DNA of 64,000 nt, taken from NCBI RefSeq assembly GCF_020990385.1, contig NZ_CP087598.1, forward strand, positions 416,001 through 480,000, read 5' to 3'. Under the pieces are notes generated by a model. That model had not been told where the DNA came from and searched no databases. It saw only the letters and a program-made list of their open reading frames with translations. The number at the start of each line of letters is the position of its first letter. The first letter of the stretch is position 1. The stretch is from Paracoccus sp. MA (GTDB lineage: Bacteria > Pseudomonadota > Alphaproteobacteria > Rhodobacterales > Rhodobacteraceae). Made by a program: the position numbers and the translations under genes. Shown in pieces: positions 1 to 11,851 of the stretch.

Positions 1-33
1 ACTAGGAACCTTCCGCGCAGCTTTCGCGGCCGC

Positions 34-104
34 AATGGGTATTTGGAAAACAGAGAAGATCCGAGCGAGGCGGCTCGTGCTTCTCTGTTTTCCAAATACC
101 CATT
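34..104. repeat. 25-bp perfect inverted repeat of the intergenic GTATTTGG element
   Basis: Arms at 34-58 and 80-104 are exact reverse complements and enclose a 21-nt loop that itself contains GAGC/GCTC. Each arm is a copy of the GTATTTGGAAAACRGAGAA element found at seven other intergenic places in the window. It lies beyond the secA terminator. The fold would be a very stable 25-bp stem, but no T-run follows it, so it need not be an intrinsic terminator. Confidence 0.85.
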
Positions 105-133
105 TGCCGAGTGCGCAATCCGCATGGTGCATG

Positions 134-154
134 AAAAAGGGGCCCGAAGGCCCC
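134..154 (-). terminator. Intrinsic terminator of secA
   Basis: Read on the minus strand, GGGGCC-TTCG-GGCCCC is followed by five T residues. The UUCG tetraloop, GC-only stem and T-tract lie only a few bases past the secA stop codon. This is a textbook rho-independent terminator. Confidence 0.9.
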
Positions 155-157
155 AGT

Positions 158-2863
<2,706 letters not shown>

Positions 2864-3071
2864 ATGAACCTTCAAAATCGCGTATCTGGGGGTGCGCGGG
2901 ACGTTCCGCCCACTTGCCGGCACCATTCGCCTTGCCCTATCACTTGGGCCGGAAAAACGGCGACGGGCGCGCATTTTCGGTTGCGCCGGATGTATGCCCC
3001 GGCCGGCCCACTGTCAACGCTTGCGCCCGTTCACCTCTGCGTGGACGCGCCGTCCCACGAAGGGGAAACCT

Positions 3072-3911
3072 ATGCTGAAACCGCTTCTTGCCGTCTCCGT
3101 GCTGCTCTCGGGGGCCGTATCGGCCATGCCCGGCCTGGCGCAGGACGCCGATACCGTGGTCGCCACCGTCAACGGCGAGCCGATCACGCTGGGCCAGATG
3201 ATCGCCATGCGGCAGGGGCTGGACGCGCAGACCACGCAGGGCCTGCCGGATGCCGCGCTGTGGGACCTGATGCTGGACCAGATGATCCGCCAGACCGCCG
3301 TGGCGCAGGCCGCCGAGCCGCTGAGCAAGCGCGACGCCGTGGCGCTGGAGATCGAGAAGCGCGCCTATCTGGCCGGCTCGGTCCTGGAAAAGGTCGCGAG
3401 CGCCGAGCCGAGCGAGGCCGAGTTGAAAGCCGCCTATGACCAGGCCTTCGGCGGCCAGACCGAGCCCAAGATCGAATACAATGCCGCCCATATCCTGGTG
3501 AAGACCAGGGAAGAGGCCGATGCCATCGCCAAGGAGTTGCAGGACGGCGCCGATTTCGGCACGCTGGCCGAGCAGAAATCGACCGACAATTCCGGCCCGA
3601 ACAAGGGCGACCTGGGCTGGTTCCAGCCCGAGCAGATGGTCGAGCCCTTCGCCGATGCCGTGAAGGCGCTGGACAAGGGCCAGGTCTCGGAGCCCGTCGA
3701 GACCCAGTTCGGCTGGCATGTCATCAAGCTGAACGACACGCGCGAGGTCACGCCCCCGGCCTTTGACGAGATCAAGGAGCAGCTGGCCATGCAGGTGCGC
3801 CGCGACAAGGTGCAGGCCGAGATCGAGCAACGCGTGTCCGACGCCAAGGTCGAAAAGACCGAGGGGCTGGCCCCCGACCTGCTGAACAAGACCGATATCC
3901 TGGGGGAGTGA
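3072..3911 (+). CDS. Periplasmic parvulin-type peptidyl-prolyl isomerase
   Basis: The 279-residue protein has a Sec signal peptide (residues 1-24, ending GLAQ). A SurA_N-like helical region follows, then a parvulin/rotamase domain around residues 130-225 with EYNAAHILVKT, GDLGWF and VETQFGWHVIKL signatures. It should catalyse prolyl cis-trans isomerisation during folding of exported and outer-membrane proteins (PpiC/PrsA group), which fits its position divergent to secA. The start at 3072 is set by the AAGGGG ribosome site and the signal peptide; the frame is open further upstream without homology. One base separates its stop from argJ, so the two are probably co-transcribed. Confidence 0.9.
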   Translation: MLKPLLAVSVLLSGAVSAMPGLAQDADTVVATVNGEPITLGQMIAMRQGLDAQTTQGLPDAALWDLMLDQMIRQTAVAQAAEPLSKRDAVALEIEKRAYLAGSVLEKVASAEPSEAELKAAYDQAFGGQTEPKIEYNAAHILVKTREEADAIAKELQDGADFGTLAEQKSTDNSGPNKGDLGWFQPEQMVEPFADAVKALDKGQVSEPVETQFGWHVIKLNDTREVTPPAFDEIKEQLAMQVRRDKVQAEIEQRVSDAKVEKTEGLAPDLLNKTDILGE

Positions 3912-3912
3912 C

Positions 3913-5316
3913 ATGGCGAAATCGGCCGACAAGAAGAGCAAGCCCTCCGATGCCGAAAAGCTGAAGACGGTGAAGAAGCGGCTGAAGAAGCTGAAGGCCG
4001 CGCTGAAGGAAGCCGCCGCCAGCCTGGAGGCGCGGGCCGAGGCGGCGGTGGAGGCCGTGGCCAAGGCCAAGCCCCAGAACCCGGTCTCGCCGCTGGCTCC
4101 GGCGCGCTTTCCCGACCTGCCGGTGATCGAGGGCGCCGAATTCGCCTCGGGCGCGGCGGGGGTGAAATACCAGGGCCGCACCGATGTCATGCTGGTGCGG
4201 CTGGCGCCGGGCACCGCCATCGCCGGCGCCTTCACCAAGTCCTCGACCCGCGCCGCCAGCGTGCTGGACTGCCAGGCCAAGCTGGCGCTGAAGCAGGACA
4301 CCGGCAAGGGCGCGGCGATCATCGTGAACTCGGGCAACGCCAATGCCTTCACCGGCCGGAACGGGCAAGAGGCGGTGGATGCCGTGACCGGCGGCGTCGC
4401 CAAGGCGCTGGGCGTGCCGCGCGAGCGGGTCTTCTCGTCCTCGACCGGGGTGATCGGCGAGCCGCTGCCGGCCGAGCGCATCACCGCCGTGATCGGCGAT
4501 CTCGCCGCCAACCTGGACGCGGCCGGCGCGGCCGGCGCGGCGCGGGCCATCATGACCACCGACACCTTCCCGAAAGGCGCGGCGGCCAGTTTCGAAGGCG
4601 ATGGCGGCACCATCAACATCACCGGCATCGCCAAGGGCTCGGGCATGATCGCGCCCGACATGGCGACGATGCTGGTCTATGTCTTTACCGATGCGCAGAT
4701 CGCCCCGGCGCTGCTGCAGCGCATGCTGTCGGCGCGGCTGGACGAGACCTTCAACGCCATCACCGTGGACAGCGACACCTCGACCTCGGACGCGCTGATC
4801 CTGGCGGCGACCGGCAAGTCGAAGGCCGCGCCGATCACCGACCTGCGCTCGGCCCCGGCGCGGGCCTTCGGCAAGGCGCTGACCCAGGTCATGCTGGACC
4901 TGGCGCAGCAGGTGGTCCGGGATGGCGAAGGGGCGACGAAATTCGTCGAGGTGCAGGTGACGGGCGCGGTCAGCGATGCCGATGCCCATCGCGTCGCCAT
5001 GGCCATCGCCAATTCGCCGCTGGTCAAGACCGCCATCGCCGGCGAGGATGCGAACTGGGGCCGCGTGGTCATGGCCGTCGGCAAGTCCGGGGCCGAGGCC
5101 GACCGCGACCGGCTGACCATCCGCTTCGGCGACATGGTGCTGGCCGAGAACGGCTGGCGCGCCCCGGCCTATGACGAATCCGCTGCCAGCGCCTATATGA
5201 AGCGCGACCATCTGGTCATCGGCGTCGACCTGGGGCTGGGCAAGGGCAGGCGCACGGTCTGGACCTGCGACCTGACGCATGGCTATATCGACATCAACGC
5301 CGATTACCGCTCATGA
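3913..5316 (+). CDS. argJ: Bifunctional ornithine acetyltransferase/N-acetylglutamate synthase ArgJ with Lys/Ala-rich N-terminal extension
   Basis: ArgJ transfers the acetyl group from N-acetylornithine to glutamate in cyclic arginine synthesis. The core starts at VSPLAPARFPDLPVIEG (about residue 58). It carries the autoprocessing site KGSGMIAPDMATML, cleaved before Thr252, and a normal C-terminus (CDLTHGYIDINADYRS). It is unusual in having roughly 55 extra N-terminal residues, very rich in Lys, Ala and Glu with a coiled-coil-like pattern (KRLKKLKAALKEAAASLEARAEAA). No other Met lies in between, so the extension is translated if the ATG at 3913 is used. It sits in an operon with the PPIase (1-bp gap) and mutT (ATGA overlap). 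Enzyme identity is very sure; the role of the extension is unknown. Confidence 0.95.
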   Translation: MAKSADKKSKPSDAEKLKTVKKRLKKLKAALKEAAASLEARAEAAVEAVAKAKPQNPVSPLAPARFPDLPVIEGAEFASGAAGVKYQGRTDVMLVRLAPGTAIAGAFTKSSTRAASVLDCQAKLALKQDTGKGAAIIVNSGNANAFTGRNGQEAVDAVTGGVAKALGVPRERVFSSSTGVIGEPLPAERITAVIGDLAANLDAAGAAGAARAIMTTDTFPKGAAASFEGDGGTINITGIAKGSGMIAPDMATMLVYVFTDAQIAPALLQRMLSARLDETFNAITVDSDTSTSDALILAATGKSKAAPITDLRSAPARAFGKALTQVMLDLAQQVVRDGEGATKFVEVQVTGAVSDADAHRVAMAIANSPLVKTAIAGEDANWGRVVMAVGKSGAEADRDRLTIRFGDMVLAENGWRAPAYDESAASAYMKRDHLVIGVDLGLGKGRRTVWTCDLTHGYIDINADYRS

Positions 5317-5711
5317 AGATGGTGCTTGTCGCGGCCGTCGCGCTGATCGACGCGGACGGCCGCGTGCTTCTGGCGCAGCGCCCCGAGGGCAAGTCCCTCG
5401 CGGGCCTGTGGGAGTTTCCCGGCGGCAAGGTCGAGCCGGGCGAGACCCCCGAGGCCGCGCTGATCCGCGAGCTGCACGAGGAGCTGGGCATCGAGACCTG
5501 GCATTCCTGCCTGGCGCCGCTGACCTTCGCCAGCCACGCCTATGACGATTTCCACCTGCTGATGCCGCTGTTCGCCTGCCGGCGCTGGCAGGGCGTGCCG
5601 ATGCCCCGGGAAGGGCAGAACCTGGCCTGGGCCCGGGCCCGGGAATTGGACAAATATCCGATGCCGCCGGCGGACCTGCCGCTGCTACCCATCCTGCGCG
5701 ACTGGCTATGA
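5313..5711 (+). CDS. mutT: 8-oxo-dGTP diphosphatase MutT (Nudix)
   Basis: The 132-residue protein has a complete Nudix box, GGKVEPGETPEAALIREL followed by HEELGI (residues 38-61). It also has the MutT-type ends (VAAVALIDADGRVLLAQRP; WEFPGGK). It should hydrolyse 8-oxo-dGTP to the monophosphate and so prevent A-to-C transversions. The gene overlaps the argJ stop by four bases (ATGA), which implies translational coupling. The pairing with argJ is positional and says little about function. A related Nudix substrate cannot be excluded, but length and flanking motifs favour MutT. Confidence 0.9.
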   Translation: MKMVLVAAVALIDADGRVLLAQRPEGKSLAGLWEFPGGKVEPGETPEAALIRELHEELGIETWHSCLAPLTFASHAYDDFHLLMPLFACRRWQGVPMPREGQNLAWARARELDKYPMPPADLPLLPILRDWL

Positions 5712-5760
5712 GACATATCCGTCACGCCGGGCGCGGCATCATCATCATTTTGCCGTAGCT

Positions 5761-5790
5761 TTGGACATTCTTAGTTAACATTTAACGATT
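5761..5790 (+). promoter_or_regulatory. Candidate promoter for the 42-residue ORF
   Basis: This is an AT-rich stretch in an otherwise GC-rich window. TTGGAC (5761-5766) sits 17 bp from AACGAT, with TTAACATTTAAC between. It lies about 45 bp before a strong ribosome site. The -10 match is weak, so this is a suggestion only. Confidence 0.3.
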
Positions 5791-5831
5791 TTGCGACAAT
5801 TCTGAAATCCTGTAGGAGGAGGAGATCGGAC

Positions 5832-5960
5832 ATGATTCGCACGATCACGATCGGCAGCTGTATTTCTGTCCAAGGTATCTTTGAACGGCAGCAGGCGAAC
5901 GGGAACATCGTGGTCCGAGTAGGCAGCAAAACCTATGAGGGCAAGCCCGTCCTGTCCTGA
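5832..5960 (+). CDS. 42-residue conserved-looking microprotein
   Basis: ATG at 5832 is preceded by an exceptionally good ribosome site (AGGAGGAGG). The frame encodes MIRTITIGSCISVQGIFERQ, continues with NIVVRVGSKTYEGKPVLS, and stops at 5960. The alternating hydrophobic and polar pattern suggests a small beta-rich fold. It is soluble, with no signal peptide or membrane segment. An AT-rich region precedes it and an intrinsic terminator follows 26 bp after the stop, so it looks like a complete monocistronic unit. I recall similar unnamed short proteins in Rhodobacteraceae but cannot verify this here. No function can be assigned. Confidence 0.75.
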   Translation: MIRTITIGSCISVQGIFERQQANGNIVVRVGSKTYEGKPVLS

Positions 5961-5987
5961 CGCAGCAGAAACGTGCCCATGCTTACG

Positions 5988-6020
5988 GAAACGGGGTCCT
6001 TCGGGGTCCCGTTTCTTCTT
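5988..6020 (+). terminator. Intrinsic terminator after the 42-residue ORF
   Basis: GAAACGGG (5988-5995) pairs with CCCGTTTC (6008-6015) around a UUCG-containing loop, followed by TTCTT. It closes the microprotein transcription unit. Confidence 0.75.
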
Positions 6021-6138
6021 GCCGGACCATGGGCCGCGCGCCACCGGCGCGAGCATTCGGCGAATGGAAAGCGGCCAGGCGGCCGAGGCTTCCAGGGGCC
6101 CGGCAGCGGCGCCCATGCCGGCGGGGGCAGGGGCGTCT

Positions 6139-6154
6139 TTTACAGTTCTGTAAA
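6139..6154. promoter_or_regulatory. 16-bp palindrome TTTACAG-TT-CTGTAAA
   Basis: This is a perfect 7-bp inverted repeat with a 2-bp spacer inside GC-rich non-coding DNA. The symmetry is that of a dimeric regulator site. However, it lies between two convergent 3' ends (microprotein and infB), where no promoter is expected. The regulator is unknown. Confidence 0.35.
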
Positions 6155-6181
6155 GGAATCGCCGGGCGCCGGACATGGAAA

Positions 6182-6203
6182 GGGCGGACCTGCAGGCCCG
6201 CCC
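6182..6203 (-). terminator. Probable terminator of the rimP-nusA-infB operon
   Basis: On the minus strand GGGCGGGCC-TGCA-GGTCCGCCC forms a hairpin with one mismatch, followed by TTTCC. It sits 23 bp past the infB stop. The T-tract is short, so termination may be partial. Confidence 0.6.
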
Positions 6204-6225
6204 CTCATGCCATTCGGTTGCCGGA

Positions 6226-8769
6226 TCACAGCTGGCGCTGCACTTCCTCGCGCTCGAAGATCTCGATGACGTCGCCCTTGCGGATGTCGTCGTAGTTCTC
6301 GAAGGCCATGCCGCATTCCTGGCCGGACTGCACTTCCTTGACCTCGTCCTTGAAGCGCTTGAGCGTCTTCAGCGTGCCTTCGTGGATCACCACGTTGTCG
6401 CGCAGCAGGCGCACGCCGGCCGAGCGCCGCGCCACGCCCTCGGTCACCAGGCAGCCGGCGACATTGCCGACGCCCGAGACGCGGAAGACTTCCTTGATCT
6501 CGGCATAGCCGATGAAGTTCTCGCGCACCTCGGCGGAAAGCAGGCCCGAGGCCGCCGCCTTGATGTCGTCCACCAGGTCGTAGATGATCGAGTAATAGCG
6601 GATCTCGACGCCCTTCTGGTTCGCGGCGTTCCGCGCCGGAGCATTGGCCCGGACGTTGAAGCCGATGACCGGCGCCTGGCTGGCCTCGGCCAGGCCGACA
6701 TCCGATTCGGTGATCGCGCCGACGCCGTAATGCAGCACGCGGACGCGCACCTCGTCGTTGCCGATCTTTTCCAGCGCCTGGACGATCGCCTCGGCCGAGC
6801 CCTGCACGTCGGCCTTGATGACCACCGGCAGCTCGGCGACGTTCTCGTCCGCCTTGGCCTTGGCCAGCATCTGGTCCAGCGTGATCGCGGCACCGGCGGC
6901 GGCGCGCTTGTCCTTGGCGGCCTGGATGCGGTAATCCGCGATCTCGCGCGCCTGCGCCTCGGTCTCGACCACGTTCAGCACGTCGCCGGCCTCGGGCGTG
7001 CCGTTCAGGCCCAGCACCTCGACCGGGACCGAGGGGCCGGCGGCGTCGATGCGGTCGCCCTTGTCGTTGATCAGGGCGCGGACCTTGCCCCACTGTTCGC
7101 CGACGACGAAGATGTCGCCGCGCTTCAGCGTGCCGTTCTGCACCAGCACCGTCGCGACCGGGCCGCGGCCCACGTCCAGCTTGGCCTCGATCACCGCGCC
7201 CGAAGCCGGGCGGTCGGGATTGGCCTTCAGCTCCAGGATCTCGGCCTGCAGGGCGATGGCCTCAAGCAGCGCGTCCAGGCCCTGGCCGGTCTTGGCCGAG
7301 ACCTCGACATCCTGCACGTCGCCCGACATCGCCTCGACGACGACCTCGTGCTGCAGCAGGTCGGTGCGGACCTTCTGCGGATTGGCATCCGGCTTGTCGA
7401 TCTTGTTGATCGCCACGATCATCGGCACCTTGGCGGCCTTGGCGTGGTTGATCGCCTCGACCGTCTGCGGCATCACCGCGTCATCGGCCGCGACCACCAG
7501 AACGACGATATCCGTCACCTGCGCGCCGCGGGCCCGCATCGAGGTGAAGGCCGCGTGGCCGGGCGTGTCGAGGAAGGTCAGCACCGCCCCGTTCGACGCC
7601 TTCACCTGATAGGCGCCGATATGCTGGGTGATGCCGCCGGCCTCGCCCGCCACGACATTGGCGTGGCGGATGGCGTCCAGCAGCGAGGTCTTGCCGTGGT
7701 CGACATGGCCCATGATGGTGATGATCGGCGCGCGCGGCTTCAGATCCTCGGGCTTGTCCTCGACCTGGTCGATGACCTGCTCCACGTCGGCATCCGAGAC
7801 CCGGACAGCGCGGTGGCCGAATTCGTCGATCACCAGCTCGGCGGTGTCGGCATCGACCGCCTGGTTGGCGGTGACCATCATGCCCATGCGCATCAGCGAC
7901 TTGATGACATCGGGGGTGCGCTCGGCCATGCGGTTCGCCAGTTCGGACACCAGGATGGTTTCCGGCAACTGCACGTCGCGCACCTGCTTTTCGGCGCGCT
8001 GGCTCCCGCCCATGGCCTTCTGCCGGGCTTTTTCCTGCTTTCGCTTCATCGCGGCCAGCGAACGCTGCCGCCCGCCCTCGCCGTCCAGCGCCTGGCTCAG
8101 CGACAGCTTGCCGGTGCGGCGGCTGTCGTCGCGGCTCTTGTTGCGGCTGTCGCGGTCGTCGGCCGGGCCGCGGGTGTCGCGGTCGCGGTCGGTCTTGCGC
8201 GGCGTGGTGGCGCTGACGCCCTTGGTCTCGGCGCGCGCTGCGGCGGCTTCGGCGGCGGCGCGGTCGGCCGGGGTGGCCGGGCGCGCATCCGCCTTGGGCT
8301 TGGCGATCTCGGCCTTCTTCTTCTCGCGCAGCTCGGCTTCGCGGGCGCGGCGCTCGTCCTCCTCGGCCTTCAGCCGCAGGGCTTCCTCGCGCTCGCGCTC
8401 CTCGCGCTCCTTGGCTTCCAGCTCAAGGCGGCGGCGTTCGCGTTCTTCCTCGCGGGCCTTTTCCTCGGCGACGCGCTGCGCGGCTTCCTCGACCTCGCGG
8501 GCCTTGGCGGCGCGCAGGGCGGCCATGCGCCGCTCCATCTCGGCATCCGAGATGCCGGCGGGACGCTTCGACGGGTCGCCCGACACGGCCGAGGGCGAGC
8601 CGGAGCGTCCGCCGCCGGCCGCCGCGCCGGTCTTGCCGGGCACGACCACGCGCTTGCGCTTGGTCTCCACGACCACATTATGGGTCCGGCCGTGGCTGAA
8701 GCTTTGCTTCACATGGCCCGAACGGCCGCCACCAAGACCCAGGGGTTTCTTTCCGTCAGTATCGCTCAT
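6226..8769 (-). CDS. infB: Translation initiation factor IF-2
   Basis: The 847-residue GTPase places fMet-tRNA on the 30S subunit and promotes subunit joining. Residues 1-260 are a highly charged Arg/Glu/Ala-rich N-terminal region typical of alphaproteobacterial IF-2. The IF2_N domain follows, then the G domain with [14 protein letters not shown] (about residue 352), DTPGHAAF, and [10 protein letters not shown]. The C-terminal beta-barrel and fMet-tRNA-binding domains run to the end ([16 protein letters not shown]). The start MSDTDGKK at 8769 is preferred over an upstream in-frame Met. It is the last gene of the rimP operon, 7 bp after the YlxR-L7Ae gene. Confidence 0.97.
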   Translation of the reverse strand: MSDTDGKKPLGLGGGRSGHVKQSFSHGRTHNVVVETKRKRVVVPGKTGAAAGGGRSGSPSAVSGDPSKRPAGISDAEMERRMAALRAAKAREVEEAAQRVAEEKAREEERERRRLELEAKEREEREREEALRLKAEEDERRAREAELREKKKAEIAKPKADARPATPADRAAAEAAAARAETKGVSATTPRKTDRDRDTRGPADDRDSRNKSRDDSRRTGKLSLSQALDGEGGRQRSLAAMKRKQEKARQKAMGGSQRAEKQVRDVQLPETILVSELANRMAERTPDVIKSLMRMGMMVTANQAVDADTAELVIDEFGHRAVRVSDADVEQVIDQVEDKPEDLKPRAPIITIMGHVDHGKTSLLDAIRHANVVAGEAGGITQHIGAYQVKASNGAVLTFLDTPGHAAFTSMRARGAQVTDIVVLVVAADDAVMPQTVEAINHAKAAKVPMIVAINKIDKPDANPQKVRTDLLQHEVVVEAMSGDVQDVEVSAKTGQGLDALLEAIALQAEILELKANPDRPASGAVIEAKLDVGRGPVATVLVQNGTLKRGDIFVVGEQWGKVRALINDKGDRIDAAGPSVPVEVLGLNGTPEAGDVLNVVETEAQAREIADYRIQAAKDKRAAAGAAITLDQMLAKAKADENVAELPVVIKADVQGSAEAIVQALEKIGNDEVRVRVLHYGVGAITESDVGLAEASQAPVIGFNVRANAPARNAANQKGVEIRYYSIIYDLVDDIKAAASGLLSAEVRENFIGYAEIKEVFRVSGVGNVAGCLVTEGVARRSAGVRLLRDNVVIHEGTLKTLKRFKDEVKEVQSGQECGMAFENYDDIRKGDVIEIFEREEVQRQL

Positions 8770-8776
8770 CCGATCT

Positions 8777-9397
8777 TCATTCCTTCCCGGCAGCCGCATT
8801 GCCGCCGTCATGCTCGCGCAGACCCGTCAGTCTGCTCGCGTCCCTGATCAATTTGTCGGTCAGGCCCCCCGGCGCAAGCGCGCTGTGTATGACATGATCG
8901 CGCCCAAAGGACAAACCCAATTCTGATGCGGTCATGCAGCCGAACCACCGGCCCCCGGGCGGGGTCCAGAGCTTGCCTTTGCCGCGTTCCGATCCGTCGC
9001 TGGCCTGCAGAAGCACCTTGGCCTTGCCGGCGGCCAGCCAGTCCTTGACCTTTTCGAAGCCGGCGACCGCCAGCCCGGCCTTGCGCGCCAGCGACAGCGT
9101 GTCCGTCACCCGCCGCGCCAGCCCGGATTCGATCATCGCCAGCAGCTCGGGCGGGGCGGTCACCCGCGCCCTGGCGCCTCGCGAAAACAAGCCCTTGGCG
9201 GCCGCCTTGTCCAGCGCCTGCCGGTCGGCCACCACCCAGAAGCCGCGTCCGGGCAGCTTCTCGGCCAGATCCGGCACCACCTCGCCATCGGGGGCCGCGA
9301 CAAAGCGGATCAGCCCAGCCTTCGGCTGGACCTCGCCCGTGACGATGCAGCGCCGTTCGGGCGTCTCGCGGTCCTTGATACGGCCCCCGCGTGTCAT
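8777..9397 (-). CDS. YlxR-L7Ae fusion RNA-binding protein
   Basis: The 206-residue protein joins a YlxR (DUF448) domain, residues about 1-95 with ERRCIVTGE and [12 protein letters not shown], to an L7Ae/Gadd45-like RNA-binding domain, residues about 100-190. It is encoded between nusA and infB, the usual place of ylxR. The family binds RNA and is thought to act in transcription or translation, but its precise role is not settled. The fusion with L7Ae is common in alphaproteobacteria. The 15-bp gap from nusA and 7-bp gap to infB support one operon. Confidence 0.88.
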   Translation of the reverse strand: MTRGGRIKDRETPERRCIVTGEVQPKAGLIRFVAAPDGEVVPDLAEKLPGRGFWVVADRQALDKAAAKGLFSRGARARVTAPPELLAMIESGLARRVTDTLSLARKAGLAVAGFEKVKDWLAAGKAKVLLQASDGSERGKGKLWTPPGGRWFGCMTASELGLSFGRDHVIHSALAPGGLTDKLIRDASRLTGLREHDGGNAAAGKE

Positions 9398-9412
9398 CCG
9401 GCTCCCGGGGCG

Positions 9413-11089
9413 TTACACCCCGGCCTCCTGTTCGTCGCCGGCCTCGGCCTCGCCGGCCGATTCGAGCTCGGTCGGGTCGACCCAGCCCAGCATGACCCGG
9501 GCGGTCATCACCAGATTCTGCGCCTCTTCCAGCGAGACGTCGAAGGGTTCCAGGATGCCGTCATCCTTGACGCGCTGGCCGTTCTGCGTGGTCCAGCCGC
9601 CGGCCAGTTCCCAGTCGGCACAGGTGGCGAAATCCTCCAGCGTCTTGACGCCGTCCTTGGCCAGCGCCTCGACCATCTGCGGGGTCAGGCCCTCGAACTC
9701 GATCAGGCTGTCCTCGACGCCAAGGGCGCGGGCATTCTCCAGCGCGGCCTTGTTCGCGGCCTCCAGATGCTCGCGGGCGCGGGTCTGCAACTCCTCGGCG
9801 GTGCCTTCGTCCACGCCCTCGATGGACAGAAGCTCGTCCAGATCGACATAGGCCACTTCTTCCAGGTTGGTGAAGCCCTCGGCGACCAGAAGCTGGGCGA
9901 AGAACTCGTCCAGATCCAGCGTGTCCATGAACAGCTTGGTGCGGGCGTTGAACTCGGCCTGGCGGCGCTTCGACTCTTCCTCTTCGGTGAGGATGTCGAT
10001 GTCGAGGCCCGTCAGCTGGCTTGCCAGCCGCACGTTCTGGCCGCGCCGGCCGATGGCCAGCGACAGCTGCTCGTCCGGCACCACCACCTCGATGCGGGTG
10101 GCGTCCTCGTCGAAGACGACCTTCGCCACCTCGGCCGGCTGCAGCGCGTTCACCAGGAAGGTCGCCTGATCCTCGGACCACGGGATGATGTCGATCTTTT
10201 CGCCCTGCAGCTCGCCCACCACGGCCTGCACGCGGCTGCCGCGCATGCCGACGCAGGCGCCGACCGGGTCGATCGAGTTGTCGTAGCTGATCACGGCGAT
10301 CTTGGCGCGCGAGCCCGGGTCGCGGGCTACGGCCTTGATCTCGATGACGCCGTCATAGATTTCCGGCACTTCCATCTTGAACAGCTCGGCCATGAACTGC
10401 GGATCGGTGCGCGACAGGAAGATCTGCGGGCCGCGGGCCTCGCGGCGCACGTCCTTGACATAGGCGCGGATGCGGTCGTTCGGGCGATAGCTTTCGCGGC
10501 CGATCTTCTCGTTGCGGCGCAGGATGGCCTCGCCCCGGCCCACGTCCACGATGATGTTGCCGTATTCTTCGCGCTTGACGACACCGTTGATGATGGTGCC
10601 GGCGCGGTCCTTGAATTCTTCGTATTGGCGGTCGCGCTCGGCCTCGCGGACGCGCTGCAGGATCACCTGCTTGGCCGATTGCGCGGCGATACGGCCCAGG
10701 TCGACCGGCGGCACCTGCTCCTGGAACACGTCGCCCGGCTGCGGCTTGCCCGAGAAATCGGTCAGCAGCTGGCCGTCGCGCAGCCAATGGGCGCGGCCGT
10801 CCTTCGAGGGCTCGAAATAGGCGCGCGCCTGGTCGGCGGTGAATTGCGCCTGGTAGTTCTCGACCGCGTCATCCTCGACCACGGTGCGGGCGCGGGTGAA
10901 GGTGGCGTTGCCGGTCTTGCGGTCGATATGGACGCGGATGTCCATTTCCGAGCCGTAGCGCGACTTCGCGGCGCGGGCCAGGCTGTCCTCCATCGCCTCG
11001 ATCACCAGATCGGGGTCGATCATCTTTTCCCGTGCAACGGCCTCGGCGGTTTGCAGCAGTTCAAGCTGGTTGGCAGAGGTGATGGCCAT
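9413..11089 (-). CDS. nusA: Transcription termination/antitermination factor NusA
   Basis: The 558-residue protein binds RNA polymerase and controls pausing, intrinsic termination and antitermination. In order it has NusA_N (about 1-125), S1 ([24 protein letters not shown] segment, about 130-200), two KH domains ([15 protein letters not shown] and [18 protein letters not shown]), and two C-terminal helix-hairpin-helix/acidic repeats. The last of these read [15 protein letters not shown] and [17 protein letters not shown]. It lies between rimP and the ylxR-L7Ae gene. A terminator hairpin in the operon leader makes autoregulation by NusA plausible. Confidence 0.97.
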   Translation of the reverse strand: MAITSANQLELLQTAEAVAREKMIDPDLVIEAMEDSLARAAKSRYGSEMDIRVHIDRKTGNATFTRARTVVEDDAVENYQAQFTADQARAYFEPSKDGRAHWLRDGQLLTDFSGKPQPGDVFQEQVPPVDLGRIAAQSAKQVILQRVREAERDRQYEEFKDRAGTIINGVVKREEYGNIIVDVGRGEAILRRNEKIGRESYRPNDRIRAYVKDVRREARGPQIFLSRTDPQFMAELFKMEVPEIYDGVIEIKAVARDPGSRAKIAVISYDNSIDPVGACVGMRGSRVQAVVGELQGEKIDIIPWSEDQATFLVNALQPAEVAKVVFDEDATRIEVVVPDEQLSLAIGRRGQNVRLASQLTGLDIDILTEEEESKRRQAEFNARTKLFMDTLDLDEFFAQLLVAEGFTNLEEVAYVDLDELLSIEGVDEGTAEELQTRAREHLEAANKAALENARALGVEDSLIEFEGLTPQMVEALAKDGVKTLEDFATCADWELAGGWTTQNGQRVKDDGILEPFDVSLEEAQNLVMTARVMLGWVDPTELESAGEAEAGDEQEAGV

Positions 11090-11092
11090 TCC

Positions 11093-11713
11093 TCACTCCT
11101 TCGCGGCGGCGTTGTCTTCGCCGGCTTCCGTTTCGATCTCGTCAAAGGCGGTCTCGTCCAGATTGTCGATCTGCACGCCCGCGTCCTTTTTCTGTCGCAG
11201 CATCTCGGCGATCAGCTCGTCGGTCAGGACCAGCTTCGCATCGGAAAGCCAGTCGAAGTTCAGCCCGATGGTCTGGACCTCGCCGCCTTCCTCGATGTTC
11301 AGCAGCACCTCGTCGCCGCCCTCGCCCTTCTCGACGCCCGCCAGCACGCCCTTGAACCGCTTGCGGCCGTCGATGGGCTGGTTGGTCTCCAGCCGCGCCT
11401 CATAGCCCTCGAAGGTCTCGAAATCCTTCAGCCGGGTCAGCGGCCGGTCGATGCCGGGGCTGGAGACCTCCAGATGATAGGCGTCCTCCAGCGGGTCCTC
11501 GACATCGAGGATCGCGCTGACGGCGGTCGAGATATCGGCGCAGTCGTCGACATTGATGCCGCCTTCCGGCCGGTCGGCCATGATCTGCAGCGTGGCGGTC
11601 TTGCCGCCCTGCAGGCGGATGCGCACCAGCTCGAAACCCAGATCCTCGATGACCGGGGCGATGATCTCGGCCAGGCGCCGGTCGATGGCGGTCTTGGCGA
11701 TGAGGTCGGTCAT
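11093..11713 (-). CDS. rimP: Ribosome maturation factor RimP
   Basis: The 206-residue protein is needed for 30S subunit maturation. It has the RimP N-terminal domain ([20 protein letters not shown]), the [16 protein letters not shown] and [18 protein letters not shown] signatures, and a C-terminal SH3-like domain. An acidic tail ([16 protein letters not shown]) extends past the usual end. The start at 11713 fits the family; the open frame upstream does not. It is the first gene of the rimP-nusA-ylxR/L7Ae-infB operon, 3 bp before nusA. A terminator-like hairpin ends only about 17 nt upstream of its ATG. Confidence 0.95.
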   Translation of the reverse strand: MTDLIAKTAIDRRLAEIIAPVIEDLGFELVRIRLQGGKTATLQIMADRPEGGINVDDCADISTAVSAILDVEDPLEDAYHLEVSSPGIDRPLTRLKDFETFEGYEARLETNQPIDGRKRFKGVLAGVEKGEGGDEVLLNIEEGGEVQTIGLNFDWLSDAKLVLTDELIAEMLRQKKDAGVQIDNLDETAFDEIETEAGEDNAAAKE

Positions 11714-11730
11714 TCGTGATACCCCAAATA

Positions 11731-11755
11731 CAAAAAACGGGCCGAGGCGGCCCGT
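11731..11755 (-). terminator. Intrinsic terminator or attenuator in the rimP leader
   Basis: On the minus strand ACGGGCC-GCCTC-GGCCCGT is followed by T6. The T-run ends about 18 nt before the rimP ATG, so transcripts from any promoter upstream must read through it to express the operon. It may simply end tspO transcription, but its position favours attenuation. Leader attenuators before rimP have been proposed bioinformatically in other proteobacteria. Confidence 0.85.
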
Positions 11756-11851
11756 GCGTCTTCCCGGTGGGCAGGGTGTGGACGCCTGCGCCGCTGTTGA
11801 GCCGCATATAGGGCGCGGCGCGCGGGATTGCAAGGAAAACCGGCGGGGCCC

